A DNA stretch of 59,905 bases, taken from contig CABVRV010000009.1 of NCBI GenBank assembly GCA_902500755.1, positions 1 to 59,905 on the forward strand, in the 5' to 3' direction. Below are positions 1 through 8,404 of the stretch, piece after piece (position 1 is the first letter of the stretch; each line of letters begins with the position of its first letter). Both the position numbers and the translations under genes were made by a program. The notes beneath the pieces are model-generated. The model had not been told where the DNA came from. It was given only the letters and a program-made list of their open reading frames with translations, and did not search any database. The DNA is from an uncultured Nitrospira sp. GTDB taxonomy: Bacteria; Nitrospirota; Nitrospiria; Nitrospirales; Nitrospiraceae.

Positions 1-292
1 CGCCGAGGATGGCCCAACCCAGCGTTGCCATACCCTCACCGGGTCGCATGAAGTCAGCCGCAAAGGAGAGGCCGGCGGCGATCCAGAGGAGGACAGCGAG
101 GAAGTGGGTGAAATGGCGCACGAGTCCACGGAGGGGGGAATAGCGATCCGGCTCGACGAGAACATTCAGTCCGTATCGAGCCAATCGCCGTTGAGCCTCA
201 TCGAAAGACAGGCCACCGTTGCCGGTGTCCAGTCGCTTCAGCACATCTTCGATCGGAAGCCGGTGAATGTCGCGATGACTGAACTCAGGCAC
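1..292 (-). CDS. Cation-transporting P-type ATPase, N-terminal part (runs off the window)
   Basis: Reading the minus strand from a GTG at 292 gives about 97 codons with no stop to the window edge. The product begins with the cation-ATPase N-terminal domain pattern: a helix with a leucine-rich L-x-x-L-D-T core, then GGLSFDEAQRRLARYGLN, then a basic stretch and the start of the first membrane helix. Such pumps (PMCA/SERCA/MgtA-like) move Ca2+, Mg2+ or other cations using ATP. The catalytic DKTG site lies outside the window, so the ion is unknown. The start overlaps the 3' end of the upstream stress-protein gene by 8 bp, suggesting translational coupling. Confidence 0.7.
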   Translation of the reverse strand, partial: MPEFSHRDIHRLPIEDVLKRLDTGNGGLSFDEAQRRLARYGLNVLVEPDRYSPLRGLVRHFTHFLAVLLWIAAGLSFAADFMRPGEGMATLGWAILG

Positions 293-1190
293 GGGCGCCT
301 CGCACGATCAAGACAGAACAAGAGGCATGTCTCAGCAAGCTTTCAGACACGCTGCCGAGATGGAGCCGCTCGGTCTTGGTCAAATCACGAGCGCCGATGA
401 CCAGCAACTGGTCATGATTGGCCTCAATACATTTCACGATGGTATCGATCACGTGATTCATCTGGATCTGTGTGACGACGGGGTAGCCTTCTTTGATGAA
501 ATCGTCCCGCAGGCCGTTGACCAGCGCTGTGGCTCGTTCCATGACCGGTTGCTTCAATTCGGCCAGCTGTGATTCGGACAAGTAGCGTGCCGCGAAGTCC
601 GTGACGGGACTTTCAACCGAGGTCAGAATCGTGACGGTGGCGGATTCTGGAAGGATGCGTGATCGAAGAAACTTGGCGGCCGCCCGCGACGGTTTGGAAT
701 CATCGACCGCAAGGGCAACATGGAGAAGGTGTGGCATCGGCTGTTTCACGACCAAAACCGAACAAGCAGCCGTCGATGCCACCTGCCGTGAGACGCTTCC
801 CAACAAGAATCCCTGAATGTCGCTCAAGCCGCGCGACCCCATAACGATCAGACTCGCCTTCAATCGTCGCGCGTGTTTTACGATCGTGTTTGCAAGTGGG
901 CCGTGAGCCAAGATGGTCTGGAGTTTGGTACGCGGTGCAGTAGTCGCCTGGCCAAGGGCAACGCGGGCTGCTCGTGCCGCATCTCGAAGAAGAATGCCGC
1001 CGACTTTTTCCATGGCGGCTAGTGCGCGGCGCTCGCCGAGGGCATTCTTGCCTGTAAGCGATTGAAGAGCGGGTTTATCAACCACATGCAACAACGTGAC
1101 ATGCTCGGGTTTGCGGCAGGCAAGTGCCTCAAGCGCTTGAAGCCCCCACTGCGAATACTCCGATCCATCGACGGCACATAAGATCCGCAT
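285..1190 (-). CDS. Tandem-domain universal stress protein
   Basis: This 301-residue protein has two UspA-like domains. The first starts at the N-terminus (MRILCAVDGSEYSQW) and ends near residue 150 with GSRGLSDIQGFLLGSVS followed by CSVLVVK. The second ends with GARDLTKTERLHLGSVS and CSVLIVRG. The G-2x-G-9x-G-S ATP-binding signature is clear in domain 1 and degraded in domain 2 (GARDL). Tandem USPs are cytoplasmic proteins linked to starvation, redox and respiratory stress. It is the first of five USP genes in the left 22 kb. A P-type ATPase starts inside its 3' end, so the two probably share an mRNA. Confidence 0.9.
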   Translation of the reverse strand: MRILCAVDGSEYSQWGLQALEALACRKPEHVTLLHVVDKPALQSLTGKNALGERRALAAMEKVGGILLRDAARAARVALGQATTAPRTKLQTILAHGPLANTIVKHARRLKASLIVMGSRGLSDIQGFLLGSVSRQVASTAACSVLVVKQPMPHLLHVALAVDDSKPSRAAAKFLRSRILPESATVTILTSVESPVTDFAARYLSESQLAELKQPVMERATALVNGLRDDFIKEGYPVVTQIQMNHVIDTIVKCIEANHDQLLVIGARDLTKTERLHLGSVSESLLRHASCSVLIVRGARA

Positions 1191-1458
1191 GATCGATTCC
1201 CCTCCTTGCTTGATGGGATGTTGCGGAAAACGTTCCAGGTATCAGACCTGCATCGGATGTGCCTGTAGGATGGAGAGAGATAGACGAAGAATCTCTCATC
1301 TCTCAAAGAGTTGGGAGTGGAGTTCCTGCTTTGGTCGATCAGGATGTTGAGGCATTTTGCAGCAGAGGTAGTGGCAGCACTGTGGTGATTGGCGTCAGTG
1401 AGCGCGAGTCTCGTGACTTGAAGATGAAAGAAGACGGCGCTTCCACTAAGGAGGGGCG

Positions 1459-1911
1459 ATGAAAAAGACGACGAAAACGAAAAAGGTACAGGTCGTCAAG
1501 GTCAAAGACTTCGATTCTATGACAGTCAGCCAGGTCATGGAGAAAGAAGTGCAATTCGTCCGTATACGGACGAAGGGAGATGTGATTGCCTCCCTCATGA
1601 TCGAAGGTTTCGGGGCCGTTCCGGTCGTGGAGAACGGGCGTAAACTGGCCGGTATCGTCAGCGAACATGATCTCTTGGCGGCCGTCGATGATGGTCATCC
1701 GCTTGGCGCTGTTTCGGCAAAGGACATCATGACCGCTAACCCCTATTCAGTCCGGCCTGAAACGACACTCGGAACGTTGGTGCATGTGCTGCGCGCAAGC
1801 GATTTGGTGCGTGTCCCCGTCGTGAACGAGAAGGATACGCTGATCGGCATCATTGCCAGACGCGATGTCTTGCGAACCTATCTGGCCACTGGAGGGAGAC
1901 GACAACAGTGA
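1459..1911 (+). CDS. CBS-domain pair protein
   Basis: This 150-residue protein has a lysine-rich N-terminus followed by two CBS domains. Each domain begins with a V-x-x-(V/I)-M type element (TVSQVMEKE; SAKDIMTANP) and ends with G-I-(V/I)-S/A-x-x-D-(L/V)-L. Stand-alone CBS pairs bind adenosine nucleotides and act as energy sensors or partner regulators. The strong ribosome-binding site AAGGAGGGG lies just before the ATG. A second CBS gene starts 7 bp after the stop, so the two form an operon, probably of duplicated genes. Confidence 0.88.
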   Translation: MKKTTKTKKVQVVKVKDFDSMTVSQVMEKEVQFVRIRTKGDVIASLMIEGFGAVPVVENGRKLAGIVSEHDLLAAVDDGHPLGAVSAKDIMTANPYSVRPETTLGTLVHVLRASDLVRVPVVNEKDTLIGIIARRDVLRTYLATGGRRQQ

Positions 1912-1918
1912 GGAGTGT

Positions 1919-2353
1919 ATGAGACAAACTGAATTCTTCATGAAGGCCTGCGACCCGAAAACCTTGACCGTAGGACAGCTCATGCAAGACGCGGTCACGC
2001 GATGCACGACGCGCACCGACGCCTCGACCATTGCCCATCTGATGACTCACCGAAACTACGGGAGCTTGCCTGTTGTAGATGAGGAGGGGACGTTGGTTGG
2101 GATCGTCACCGAATACGACCTGCTGCAGGCCATGCTTGAGGGGCGAGATCTTCGGAAGATTCTTGCCACGGAAATGATGTCGGTCCATCCCGTGGCCGTG
2201 ACCGAAGATCAAACGCTCGCCCAAGTGGCCGACCTGTTCCAGGATCGCTATTTAACCCGTGTGCCGGTGGTACGGAACAACAAGCTGGTCGGAATTCTGG
2301 CTCGGCGCGATTTGCTCTTCGGCTATGTGAAGGCGTCGCAGTATTGGTCCTGA
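1919..2353 (+). CDS. CBS-domain pair protein, second copy
   Basis: This 144-residue protein has two CBS domains: LTVGQLMQDAV to GIVTEYDLLQAM, then LATEMMSVHP to GILARRDLLFGY. The start MRQTEFF is chosen because AGGAG sits directly before its ATG and because it leaves a 7-bp gap to the preceding CBS gene; an in-frame extension upstream would overlap that gene. The pair may form a heteromer sensing adenylate charge. That role is inferred from the family and no target protein is visible next to them. Confidence 0.87.
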   Translation: MRQTEFFMKACDPKTLTVGQLMQDAVTRCTTRTDASTIAHLMTHRNYGSLPVVDEEGTLVGIVTEYDLLQAMLEGRDLRKILATEMMSVHPVAVTEDQTLAQVADLFQDRYLTRVPVVRNNKLVGILARRDLLFGYVKASQYWS

Positions 2354-2410
2354 TGGCGTCAGATTGAGTTGGCTCGGAATACCGCGAGGTCTACGCTCAG
2401 AAACTTTCTC

Positions 2411-2728
2411 TTAAATGATGATTTCGCAGGGCTGAAGAAAGACTTTCAACGGGATTTCACGGTCGTCATGTCCCTGGACATGTTTGGCTCGAATCTCCTT
2501 TAGGGCGGCCACAATCTGTGGCAAAAAAGAAGATTCATAGCCGAGTGCGACCATAAAGAGCGTATTGGTATTCTGGTTCGTTGGCGGATTGGAAGCAGTC
2601 ACGGTCCCGGTGACGCCACGGCCTCCCACGCCTGAAATCACGGTGTATCCTTTGATCCCTAGTTTGTGAAACAGGGCAACGATCTCTTCCTCAAACCTCT
2701 TCCCACACACAATGTGCAGCATCTTCAT
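2411..2728 (-). CDS. PII-like (nitrogen-regulator fold) small protein
   Basis: This 105-residue protein begins MKMLHIVCGKRFEEEIVALF. It has the PII-like layout of beta strand, helix, then a glycine-rich T-loop-like stretch (GYTVISGVGGRGVTG) and a C-terminal strand. The classical PII signature tyrosine loop is not recognisable, so it belongs to the wider PII-like superfamily and should not be called GlnB or GlnK. Such trimers usually bind nucleotides or bicarbonate and control a transporter. The start was set at the internal Met because the fold begins there; a 21-residue upstream extension is not PII-like. It stands alone on its strand. Confidence 0.65.
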   Translation of the reverse strand: MKMLHIVCGKRFEEEIVALFHKLGIKGYTVISGVGGRGVTGTVTASNPPTNQNTNTLFMVALGYESSFLPQIVAALKEIRAKHVQGHDDREIPLKVFLQPCEIII

Positions 2729-2939
2729 GATAGTCCTCGTCGTCGTTATTCTTGTGCTCGGGACAATCGGTGAATCAGCGTACCACAACAAGGGAAATCC
2801 TTAAAGAAACACTGGCGTGCATTCCGCGGATACGGCAGACCTTCCCAGGAGTCGCTTGCGCCACTAAGGAGACTTCGCTATATAGAGGTGCAACGACAGC
2901 GCCTCGCCCACTCTTTGCGCCGAAGGAGGAATCGTATTT

Positions 2940-3380
2940 ATGAACAAGATCCAGGTTGGAACTGGGCTGATTGGCATCGCTTGCCTATTAGGAGCGGTTG
3001 GCTGCGCATCGGGAAGGGGTGCGATGCAGCCGGTATCAGAACAATCACCAGTGTCGGTCACGACCGAGACGGTCTCTGCGACGCCGGCCGAAGCTCCTAC
3101 TGACACACTCGCGGATTCGCTACATGTGTGTCTGGCACGGATTCCAAGCGATTCCAGTAATGGAGCGAAGATGGTGGCTGAGCAGAGCTGTCAAGACAAC
3201 GAAGACTTCCGTCAAGGTGTGGTCGGAACAGCCGTCGCAAAAAGCGGTGGTCGCGCATCCGCCGGAACGCAGGGTGATTCGCTCGATGCCTGCATGGCCC
3301 GCATCCCTGAAGACGCCACGGCCGGTCAACAGATGCTGGCGGAAGAAAGCTGTAAGCGCGATCAGCTCATGCACCACTGA
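2940..3380 (+). CDS. Lipoprotein with a duplicated Cys-containing motif
   Basis: This 146-residue secreted protein has a signal peptide ending in a lipobox (LLGAVGC), so it is probably a periplasmic or outer-membrane lipoprotein. After a Thr/Ser/Pro-rich linker there are two related units. Each reads D-S-L, three residues, a C, three residues, I-P-x-D, about ten residues, then M-(V/L)-A-E-(Q/E)-S-C. The units (about residues 59-88 and 113-140) are separated by a Gly/Ala linker. The two cysteines per unit could form a disulfide hairpin or bind a ligand. The ribosome site is GGAGG just upstream. I do not recognise a named family. Confidence 0.75.
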   Translation: MNKIQVGTGLIGIACLLGAVGCASGRGAMQPVSEQSPVSVTTETVSATPAEAPTDTLADSLHVCLARIPSDSSNGAKMVAEQSCQDNEDFRQGVVGTAVAKSGGRASAGTQGDSLDACMARIPEDATAGQQMLAEESCKRDQLMHH

Positions 3381-3815
3381 GCAGCCAACCAAGGCCTCCG
3401 GAAGCCAGTTGATTTTAAGATAACTCAGGTGTTCATCTTTTTATCATGGTTCCGTGATGATGTGTCCGCTTGGCTTTTCTTCCCCTTGACCGCACTCGGT
3501 TCAATCTCTGCCATTTTCATTTCAAGAGAATGGCTGTACCGTAGATAACACCAAGTCCACCATTGCCGTGTTGAACTTGGCTGGTTCTTCGGCCGGCGGT
3601 TCATGGCCGGATTCTTCGAACCAGAGGAGTGTTTTTGACCGAGCCTGCAAGACATCTGCTCCATGATGATGATCGGCCCGCCGGGCTTCTCTTCTCCCTC
3701 ACTCCATTCCGCCACGGCCTGCGCCATCTCTTCCAATCGCTGAGCAGCTCGGCCAAATACCGTGTCGGCGCTTGCCCGCTGCCACACCGGTGAGCAGTTC
3801 CACCCTTCTTGCAGG
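3381..3815. other. 435-bp gap with only one weak reading frame
   Basis: Between the lipoprotein and the cytochrome gene there is no gene I can support. A minus-strand frame at 3425-3787 has a piece, EGEEKPGGPIIIMEQ, that vaguely resembles the end of the neighbouring S30AE frame (EGEEKQRGYIMMEP). The rest is low-complexity and unlike a folded protein. It may be a relic of a duplicated S30AE 3' end. Confidence 0.3.
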
Positions 3816-4247
3816 CTACTTCACTTGTAGCCGATGCAAGTAGTCGACAAGCGCGACCAGCTTGTTATGCACGACCGCGTCCTTTAGTCCATGAATTTGT
3901 ATGTCTCCGAGCATAACGTCTGGCACTTGCCTCCGGTAGTCCCGGCCCCACACTGGCATCGCACGCGGGCCATGGGCTGCTACTTCTTGACGCCCGTCGA
4001 TGATTTCATAAACGCGCTGAGCCGGAAACACGCCGTCATTTCTCTTGGCGAGAGCTGTCAAGTCCGCCGCTTTCGTTCGAAAGCTCTCCGAGAGCGGGCC
4101 GTCACCTTTCCCACCAAGACCGTGGCAACTTGCGCAGTTCGACTCGTATTCGGCCTTTCCCCAATCGGGGGCCGATTGCGCAGGAGTTTCGTTCGGAATA
4201 AGAAATAACCCAAGCGCAATCAGCAAAGACCCGATTGATAGTTTCAT
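3816..4247 (-). CDS. Periplasmic class I cytochrome c
   Basis: Translation from the ATG at 4247 gives a 143-residue protein with a signal peptide (MKLSIGSLLIALGLFLIP then PAQS) and one haem-binding CASCHG. A distal Met is available in AMPVWGRDY. The length and C-terminal helix LVALVDYLHRL fit a single-domain cytochrome c used for electron transfer in the periplasm. GGTGGA lies 5 bases before this ATG and GGAGG a little further up. The upstream S30AE frame is continuous with it (see the overlapping entry). Confidence 0.8.
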   Translation of the reverse strand: MKLSIGSLLIALGLFLIPNETPAQSAPDWGKAEYESNCASCHGLGGKGDGPLSESFRTKAADLTALAKRNDGVFPAQRVYEIIDGRQEVAAHGPRAMPVWGRDYRRQVPDVMLGDIQIHGLKDAVVHNKLVALVDYLHRLQVK

Positions 4248-4643
4248 GTGTTCCACCGTGACCTCCATCCATGGGAGAAAACCTGAACAATGGAATACCT
4301 TCGGCTCCATCATAATGTATCCTCTCTGTTTCTCTTCCCCTTCACCGAAGACGACCTCGGTCCCATCCTCCAGTTGTTTAACGGCATGAAAGGCAGTTCG
4401 AATGGCTTCTTCGAAGGTCTTGTCTTCCTTACGGGCAGTCAGGGTATGCCGTCCCGGCAGAGTGATCACGACCAGTGCTTCGGCCACGTTCGCAATTTTC
4501 TTGTGATGCCGATTCTCGGTCAACGTGACTCGGCCGTGAATCAAATCCTCATGCCCTCGTTGTAAGTCATCCATGCGAGATTCAATCTCGGTTTTCCACC
4601 GAGGAATCATGGCGACATTCCGGCTTTCAATCTCGAGTTCCAT
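3816..4643 (-). CDS. S30AE ribosome-hibernation domain in a frame that runs through into cytochrome c
   Basis: The open frame of 275 codons starts MELEIESRNVAM. Its first ~115 residues match the short HPF/YfiA (S30AE) family: two strands, a helix with EIESRMDDLQ, then strands and the helix FEEAIRTAFHAVKQLED. Such proteins bind the 30S subunit and inactivate ribosomes in stasis. No stop follows. The same frame continues through a second start at 4247 into a signal peptide and a haem-binding domain. A cytoplasmic ribosome factor fused to an exported cytochrome makes little biological sense, so I read this as two genes in one frame, the first lacking its own stop. A frameshift near residue 92 is possible. 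Confidence 0.6.
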   Translation of the reverse strand: MELEIESRNVAMIPRWKTEIESRMDDLQRGHEDLIHGRVTLTENRHHKKIANVAEALVVITLPGRHTLTARKEDKTFEEAIRTAFHAVKQLEDGTEVVFGEGEEKQRGYIMMEPKVFHCSGFLPWMEVTVEHMKLSIGSLLIALGLFLIPNETPAQSAPDWGKAEYESNCASCHGLGGKGDGPLSESFRTKAADLTALAKRNDGVFPAQRVYEIIDGRQEVAAHGPRAMPVWGRDYRRQVPDVMLGDIQIHGLKDAVVHNKLVALVDYLHRLQVK

Positions 4644-4917
4644 TGTGCTTCCAACCTTCTAGGCCGCGTCGGACCTCTGTATAGATTGTTGGATCAGCAA
4701 ACGATATGCCGCTGGGGAAGAACCGAGGATTCACGGAGAGAGAGTAAAAGTTGATATTTCGTGATCACCGGTGTCGACGGCCGGTTTGATGTGATGCATT
4801 TTTCCCCAGTGCAGCTGGAACGGGTGGAGCTCAATGCGACAGTGTGTTTATCCTCAGCAGCCTTTCCGAGCTCTTGGAAGTGAGCTGCCGGGAACGTGAA
4901 TTGCGAGGGATCTCGGC

Positions 4918-6006
4918 ATGCGGATATTAAGTAAACCTGCCTTGGAGCGCTACCTACAGGCTCGCTTCGGCTCGTCGGTACGACTGTTGTCTTACGGAGT
5001 CATCGGGAAAGAGAGTTCGAAAGGAGAGCAAAAACGTTATGGGTATGGCACGCCGGTTAAATTGACCTTCCAAATCGGGCGTCGAGTTCAATCTGCCGTG
5101 CTCGAAACGATGAAGCCGGGCCCATTCGGGCACGAACACATGGCGGATCGCGCCCAAGCGATGTTGTGGGACTACGACTCCTATAGACGCCTTCCGCGCC
5201 ATGTGAAGGCGCTCGATGTGGGGGCATTCGACGCCAAGCAGATGCTCTTTTCTCTCGCGGAAGCCCGTGAGTTCTTCGTGCTGAATGAATGGACTGACGG
5301 GGTGTGCTATCACGCGGATCTCGAACGATTAATGAAAAGCGGAGCGCTGCGCAAGCTGGATCGACAGCGAACAGTCACGCTGGCGCGTTACCTGGCTCAG
5401 GTCCACGCCACGAAACGACGGGACGCAGATTTGTACAAGCGCCGGTTGCGCGAATTAATCGGCCACGGCGAATGCATCATGGGATTGACCGACAGCTATC
5501 CCAGGCGCTGCGGTTTCATCACAGACGATCTGTTACGAACGGTGGAGGAGGCCTGTAACCGGTGGCGGTGGCGCCTCCGTGATAAGACCAATCGGCTGTC
5601 CCAGGTTCACGGGGATTTCCATCCCTACAATGTCTTGTTCCGTACCGGGACGGATTTTGCGGTGTTGGATCGGTCGCGAGGAGAATGGGGTGAGCCGGCC
5701 GACGACATCACGGCCATGACGATCAACTATCTGCTCAACTCGCTGATCAGCCACGGAAAGCTTCAGGGGCCGTTCGAGTTCCTCTTTCGATCGTTCTGGG
5801 AGACATACCTGGAAGCCAGCGGCGATAAGGAAATCACGGAAACAGCTGCGCCGTTCTTTGCCTTTCGCGGCCTGGTCGTGGCCAGCCCGCTCTGGTATCC
5901 CAATCTGTCGATCGACATCCGGCGCAAACTCTTTCGCTTCATTGAAAACGTTCTCGACTTACCGCGTTTCGAACCGGAGCGGGTAAATAAGTACTGTGGA
6001 CTCTAG
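4918..6006 (+). CDS. APH-type (aminoglycoside phosphotransferase fold) kinase
   Basis: This 362-residue protein has the APH/choline-kinase signature: the catalytic loop VHGDFHPYNVLF near residue 240 and the metal-binding LDRSRGEWGEPADD about 20 residues on. A lysine/glutamate-containing N-lobe precedes them (VLETMKPGPFG). The family phosphorylates small hydroxyl compounds such as sugars, amino alcohols or antibiotics, and the substrate cannot be told from sequence. An APS-kinase-like gene follows after 25 bp, so the two likely act together. The GAGGG before the start supports the ATG at 4918. Confidence 0.75.
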   Translation: MRILSKPALERYLQARFGSSVRLLSYGVIGKESSKGEQKRYGYGTPVKLTFQIGRRVQSAVLETMKPGPFGHEHMADRAQAMLWDYDSYRRLPRHVKALDVGAFDAKQMLFSLAEAREFFVLNEWTDGVCYHADLERLMKSGALRKLDRQRTVTLARYLAQVHATKRRDADLYKRRLRELIGHGECIMGLTDSYPRRCGFITDDLLRTVEEACNRWRWRLRDKTNRLSQVHGDFHPYNVLFRTGTDFAVLDRSRGEWGEPADDITAMTINYLLNSLISHGKLQGPFEFLFRSFWETYLEASGDKEITETAAPFFAFRGLVVASPLWYPNLSIDIRRKLFRFIENVLDLPRFEPERVNKYCGL

Positions 6007-6031
6007 GGGGCTCTCACTCATTCGTTGACCA

Positions 6032-6580
6032 ATGACGATCGATGCTCAATCAAAAGCTTTTGCGATCTGGCTCACCGGCCTGCCGGCCTCCGGAAAGAGC
6101 ACGATTGCCGCTGCACTGAAACCGCGACTTGACGCGCTGGGGTCATCCGTCGAAGTCCTGGAATCCGATACGGTCAGACGAATCCTCACTCCGACGCCGA
6201 CCTATTCACCAACGGAGCGGGATCTCTTCTACCGGGCCCTCGCCTTCGTGGGCGCAAGGTTGGTTTTTCATGGCGTCACCGTGATCTTCGATGCGACGGC
6301 CACAAAGCGCGTGTACCGGGACTTTGCTCGAAGCCTTATTCCGACGTTTATCGAGGTAGCAGTAGAGTGCCCATTAGAACTGGCCATGCAGCGAGACTAC
6401 AAAGGGACCTATCAGCGAGGGCAACGTGGTGAATCATCGACGGTTCCTGGACTACAAGATCCGTACGAGCCGCCGCTGAATCCTGAGCTGAGTATAGATA
6501 CGACAAGGATTTCTGCGAAAGAAGCAGCCAGGGAGGTCATAGACCTCGTCACGGCGACAAGAAGGATTCGCAGTCAGTAG
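6032..6580 (+). CDS. Adenylyl-sulfate-kinase-like P-loop kinase
   Basis: This 182-residue protein has a Walker A motif GLPASGKST near residue 17 and the CysC-like order of motifs: ESDTVRRIL, a FDATATKRVYRDFAR region, and VECPLELAMQRDYKGTY. CysC makes PAPS from APS. No other sulfate-assimilation gene is nearby, and the partner is an APH-type kinase, so phosphorylation of another small molecule is equally possible. The 3' end overlaps the convergent histidine kinase gene by 7 bp. The ribosome site is weak. Confidence 0.7.
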   Translation: MTIDAQSKAFAIWLTGLPASGKSTIAAALKPRLDALGSSVEVLESDTVRRILTPTPTYSPTERDLFYRALAFVGARLVFHGVTVIFDATATKRVYRDFARSLIPTFIEVAVECPLELAMQRDYKGTYQRGQRGESSTVPGLQDPYEPPLNPELSIDTTRISAKEAAREVIDLVTATRRIRSQ

Positions 6581-8139
6581 AGAGGAACACGGTCTTTCTC
6601 GATTAATTTCGGGGTTGTGACAGCTCCCGGATCGGATGACGGTATCCATGCGTGCACTTCTGTCCCATATCTGAGGCGGGTGCGGATGCGGAAGGTTCCG
6701 TTCAAGAGGCGAACTCGCTCTTCCAAACTGAGAAGCCCCAGCCCACGAGCTGGCACTCCAGCCAAATCTTTAACAAACCCCTTCCCATCGTCTTGGATGC
6801 AGACGCCGACCCCAGCGAAGGTACCCAGCAATCGCACAACAACCTTCGATGCCTCTGCGTGTTTGAGGATGTTTTGCAGAGATTCCTGCGTCACGCGGTA
6901 CAGGCAGGTGGCGATGTCGATCGGGATGACCTGAGGAACAGCTCGCAACTCAAACTGCGTAGGCAGCCCTGAGCGTCGACGGAACTCATCGGTGTGGTCA
7001 TGAATTGCGGCTTCTAAGCCCAAGTGTTCGAGCTGTGGCGGATGAAGTCGGTAGGCAAAGTTGTGAATATCGTCGGCGAGTTGTCCAGCTGCTTCCTGCA
7101 CGGCACGCAGGCGAGGCAGCAACGCCGTTTTGGGACGGCACATATGTTCCAGCGAACCTACATCGACCGCCAGGGCGGCCAGTCGTTGGGTCATATCGTC
7201 GTGGAGTTCGCGGGCAATCCGCTGCCGCTCTTGATCCTGTGCCTTCAGCAGTTTGGTTGAGAGATCCTGCAAGCGAGCATGGTACCGTTCCAACTCACGT
7301 TGCTTCTGCCGGAGCGCTTCCTCGGCCTTCTTCCGTTCCGTGATGTCCCGGACAATGGCCGAACATCCGATGATCTGACCGTCAAGCGTCTTGACGGGAA
7401 AGATCGTCAGAGACACCGGAACAAGGCTCCCATCTTTTCTCTTGCGTTCGGTGACAATGTCCTGAATCAGTTCTCCCCGCAACGCTTGAGCGACGCTCAC
7501 TTCGACTTCGCCGGTACGGTGAGCCGGGACGAGTAGATTGATCGATTGCCCGAGAATTTCTTCCGCCGAGTACCCGAACACTTGCTCGGCTGCGGGATTC
7601 CACGCGACCAACACTCCGTCCTTGATGTTCATGATCGGATCCGTCGACGACTCGACGATCGCCGCCAGGCCACGTATCTTGGATTCCGCACGCGTCCGCT
7701 GCTCAGCCTCTTGCCGTGCAATCGCCTGAGTCCGCTCAAGCTCGAAGGTGCGCAGGGCAAACAGCTTTCCGCCCCAGAGGCTTGCCCAGAGGGTGAGCAG
7801 GGCCATGGTTCGGTCTGCGAGAGAGAATGTAAACAGACTTCCGGACGGCGAAACAAAGAAGCCGGCGAAAATAAGCACCGAGCACACCCCACCCAGGACG
7901 AACGCAAACCGCCACCCTCTCAACCAGAGATAGGCTAAACAGACCGGCACATAGAACATATAGACGGCGAATCCAAGCGGAGTGACCCAGTCGAGCCCGA
8001 AAATTACAGTAACCGCGAGGAGCAGCTGTAGCGGGATCCGAGGAGGCGGTAGGGTGGTCGTCTGGGATGCATCGCGTTCATGTGGTGCTGAGAGCCATTC
8101 CCTGAATTCGTTCCAGCGAAGTGTAGTAGAAAGACTCAT
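6574..8139 (-). CDS. Membrane PAS-domain sensor histidine kinase (NarL/DegS type)
   Basis: This 521-residue protein starts MSLSTTLRWNEF. About four hydrophobic helices lie in the first ~140 residues. A PAS domain follows (AAIVESSTDPIMNIKDG to AIVRDITERKKAEEAL), then a coiled linker, a HisKA_3 dimerisation helix with the phospho-accepting His in ARELHDDMTQRLAAL, and an HATPase domain with QESLQNILKHA, DDGKGF and GLGLLSLEERV. It would phosphorylate a LuxR-type response regulator, but none lies next to it, so it is an orphan here. The longer upstream frame has low-complexity sequence and was not used as the start. Confidence 0.87.
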   Translation of the reverse strand: MSLSTTLRWNEFREWLSAPHERDASQTTTLPPPRIPLQLLLAVTVIFGLDWVTPLGFAVYMFYVPVCLAYLWLRGWRFAFVLGGVCSVLIFAGFFVSPSGSLFTFSLADRTMALLTLWASLWGGKLFALRTFELERTQAIARQEAEQRTRAESKIRGLAAIVESSTDPIMNIKDGVLVAWNPAAEQVFGYSAEEILGQSINLLVPAHRTGEVEVSVAQALRGELIQDIVTERKRKDGSLVPVSLTIFPVKTLDGQIIGCSAIVRDITERKKAEEALRQKQRELERYHARLQDLSTKLLKAQDQERQRIARELHDDMTQRLAALAVDVGSLEHMCRPKTALLPRLRAVQEAAGQLADDIHNFAYRLHPPQLEHLGLEAAIHDHTDEFRRRSGLPTQFELRAVPQVIPIDIATCLYRVTQESLQNILKHAEASKVVVRLLGTFAGVGVCIQDDGKGFVKDLAGVPARGLGLLSLEERVRLLNGTFRIRTRLRYGTEVHAWIPSSDPGAVTTPKLIEKDRVPLY

Positions 8140-8404
8140 TTTTCTGGTAGAAGTCGAACCGGAGTAGCCGAAAAATAATAACGTTTCCCAACATATCTGG
8201 CAAGGGCAAGGTTCTGAGAGAGAACTAGGGCTTGGCGATCGAAGCGGGAGGCAGCGTGGCGGACGGTCCACAACCTTCCACGTGTGAGAATCTTATGAAG
8301 CGCGTGTCAATCCTGAAGCCAGGAGTGACACGGCATCGGGTAGGGTGGAAGGAGCGAAACAGGTCTTTCTCAGATAAATCGCCAGCAGCTTGTCTTGGCG
8401 GACT

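Noticed and set aside
3425-3787. Minus-strand frame of 120 codons
   Set aside because: Only a short piece resembles the S30AE end; the rest is low-complexity and has no ribosome site.
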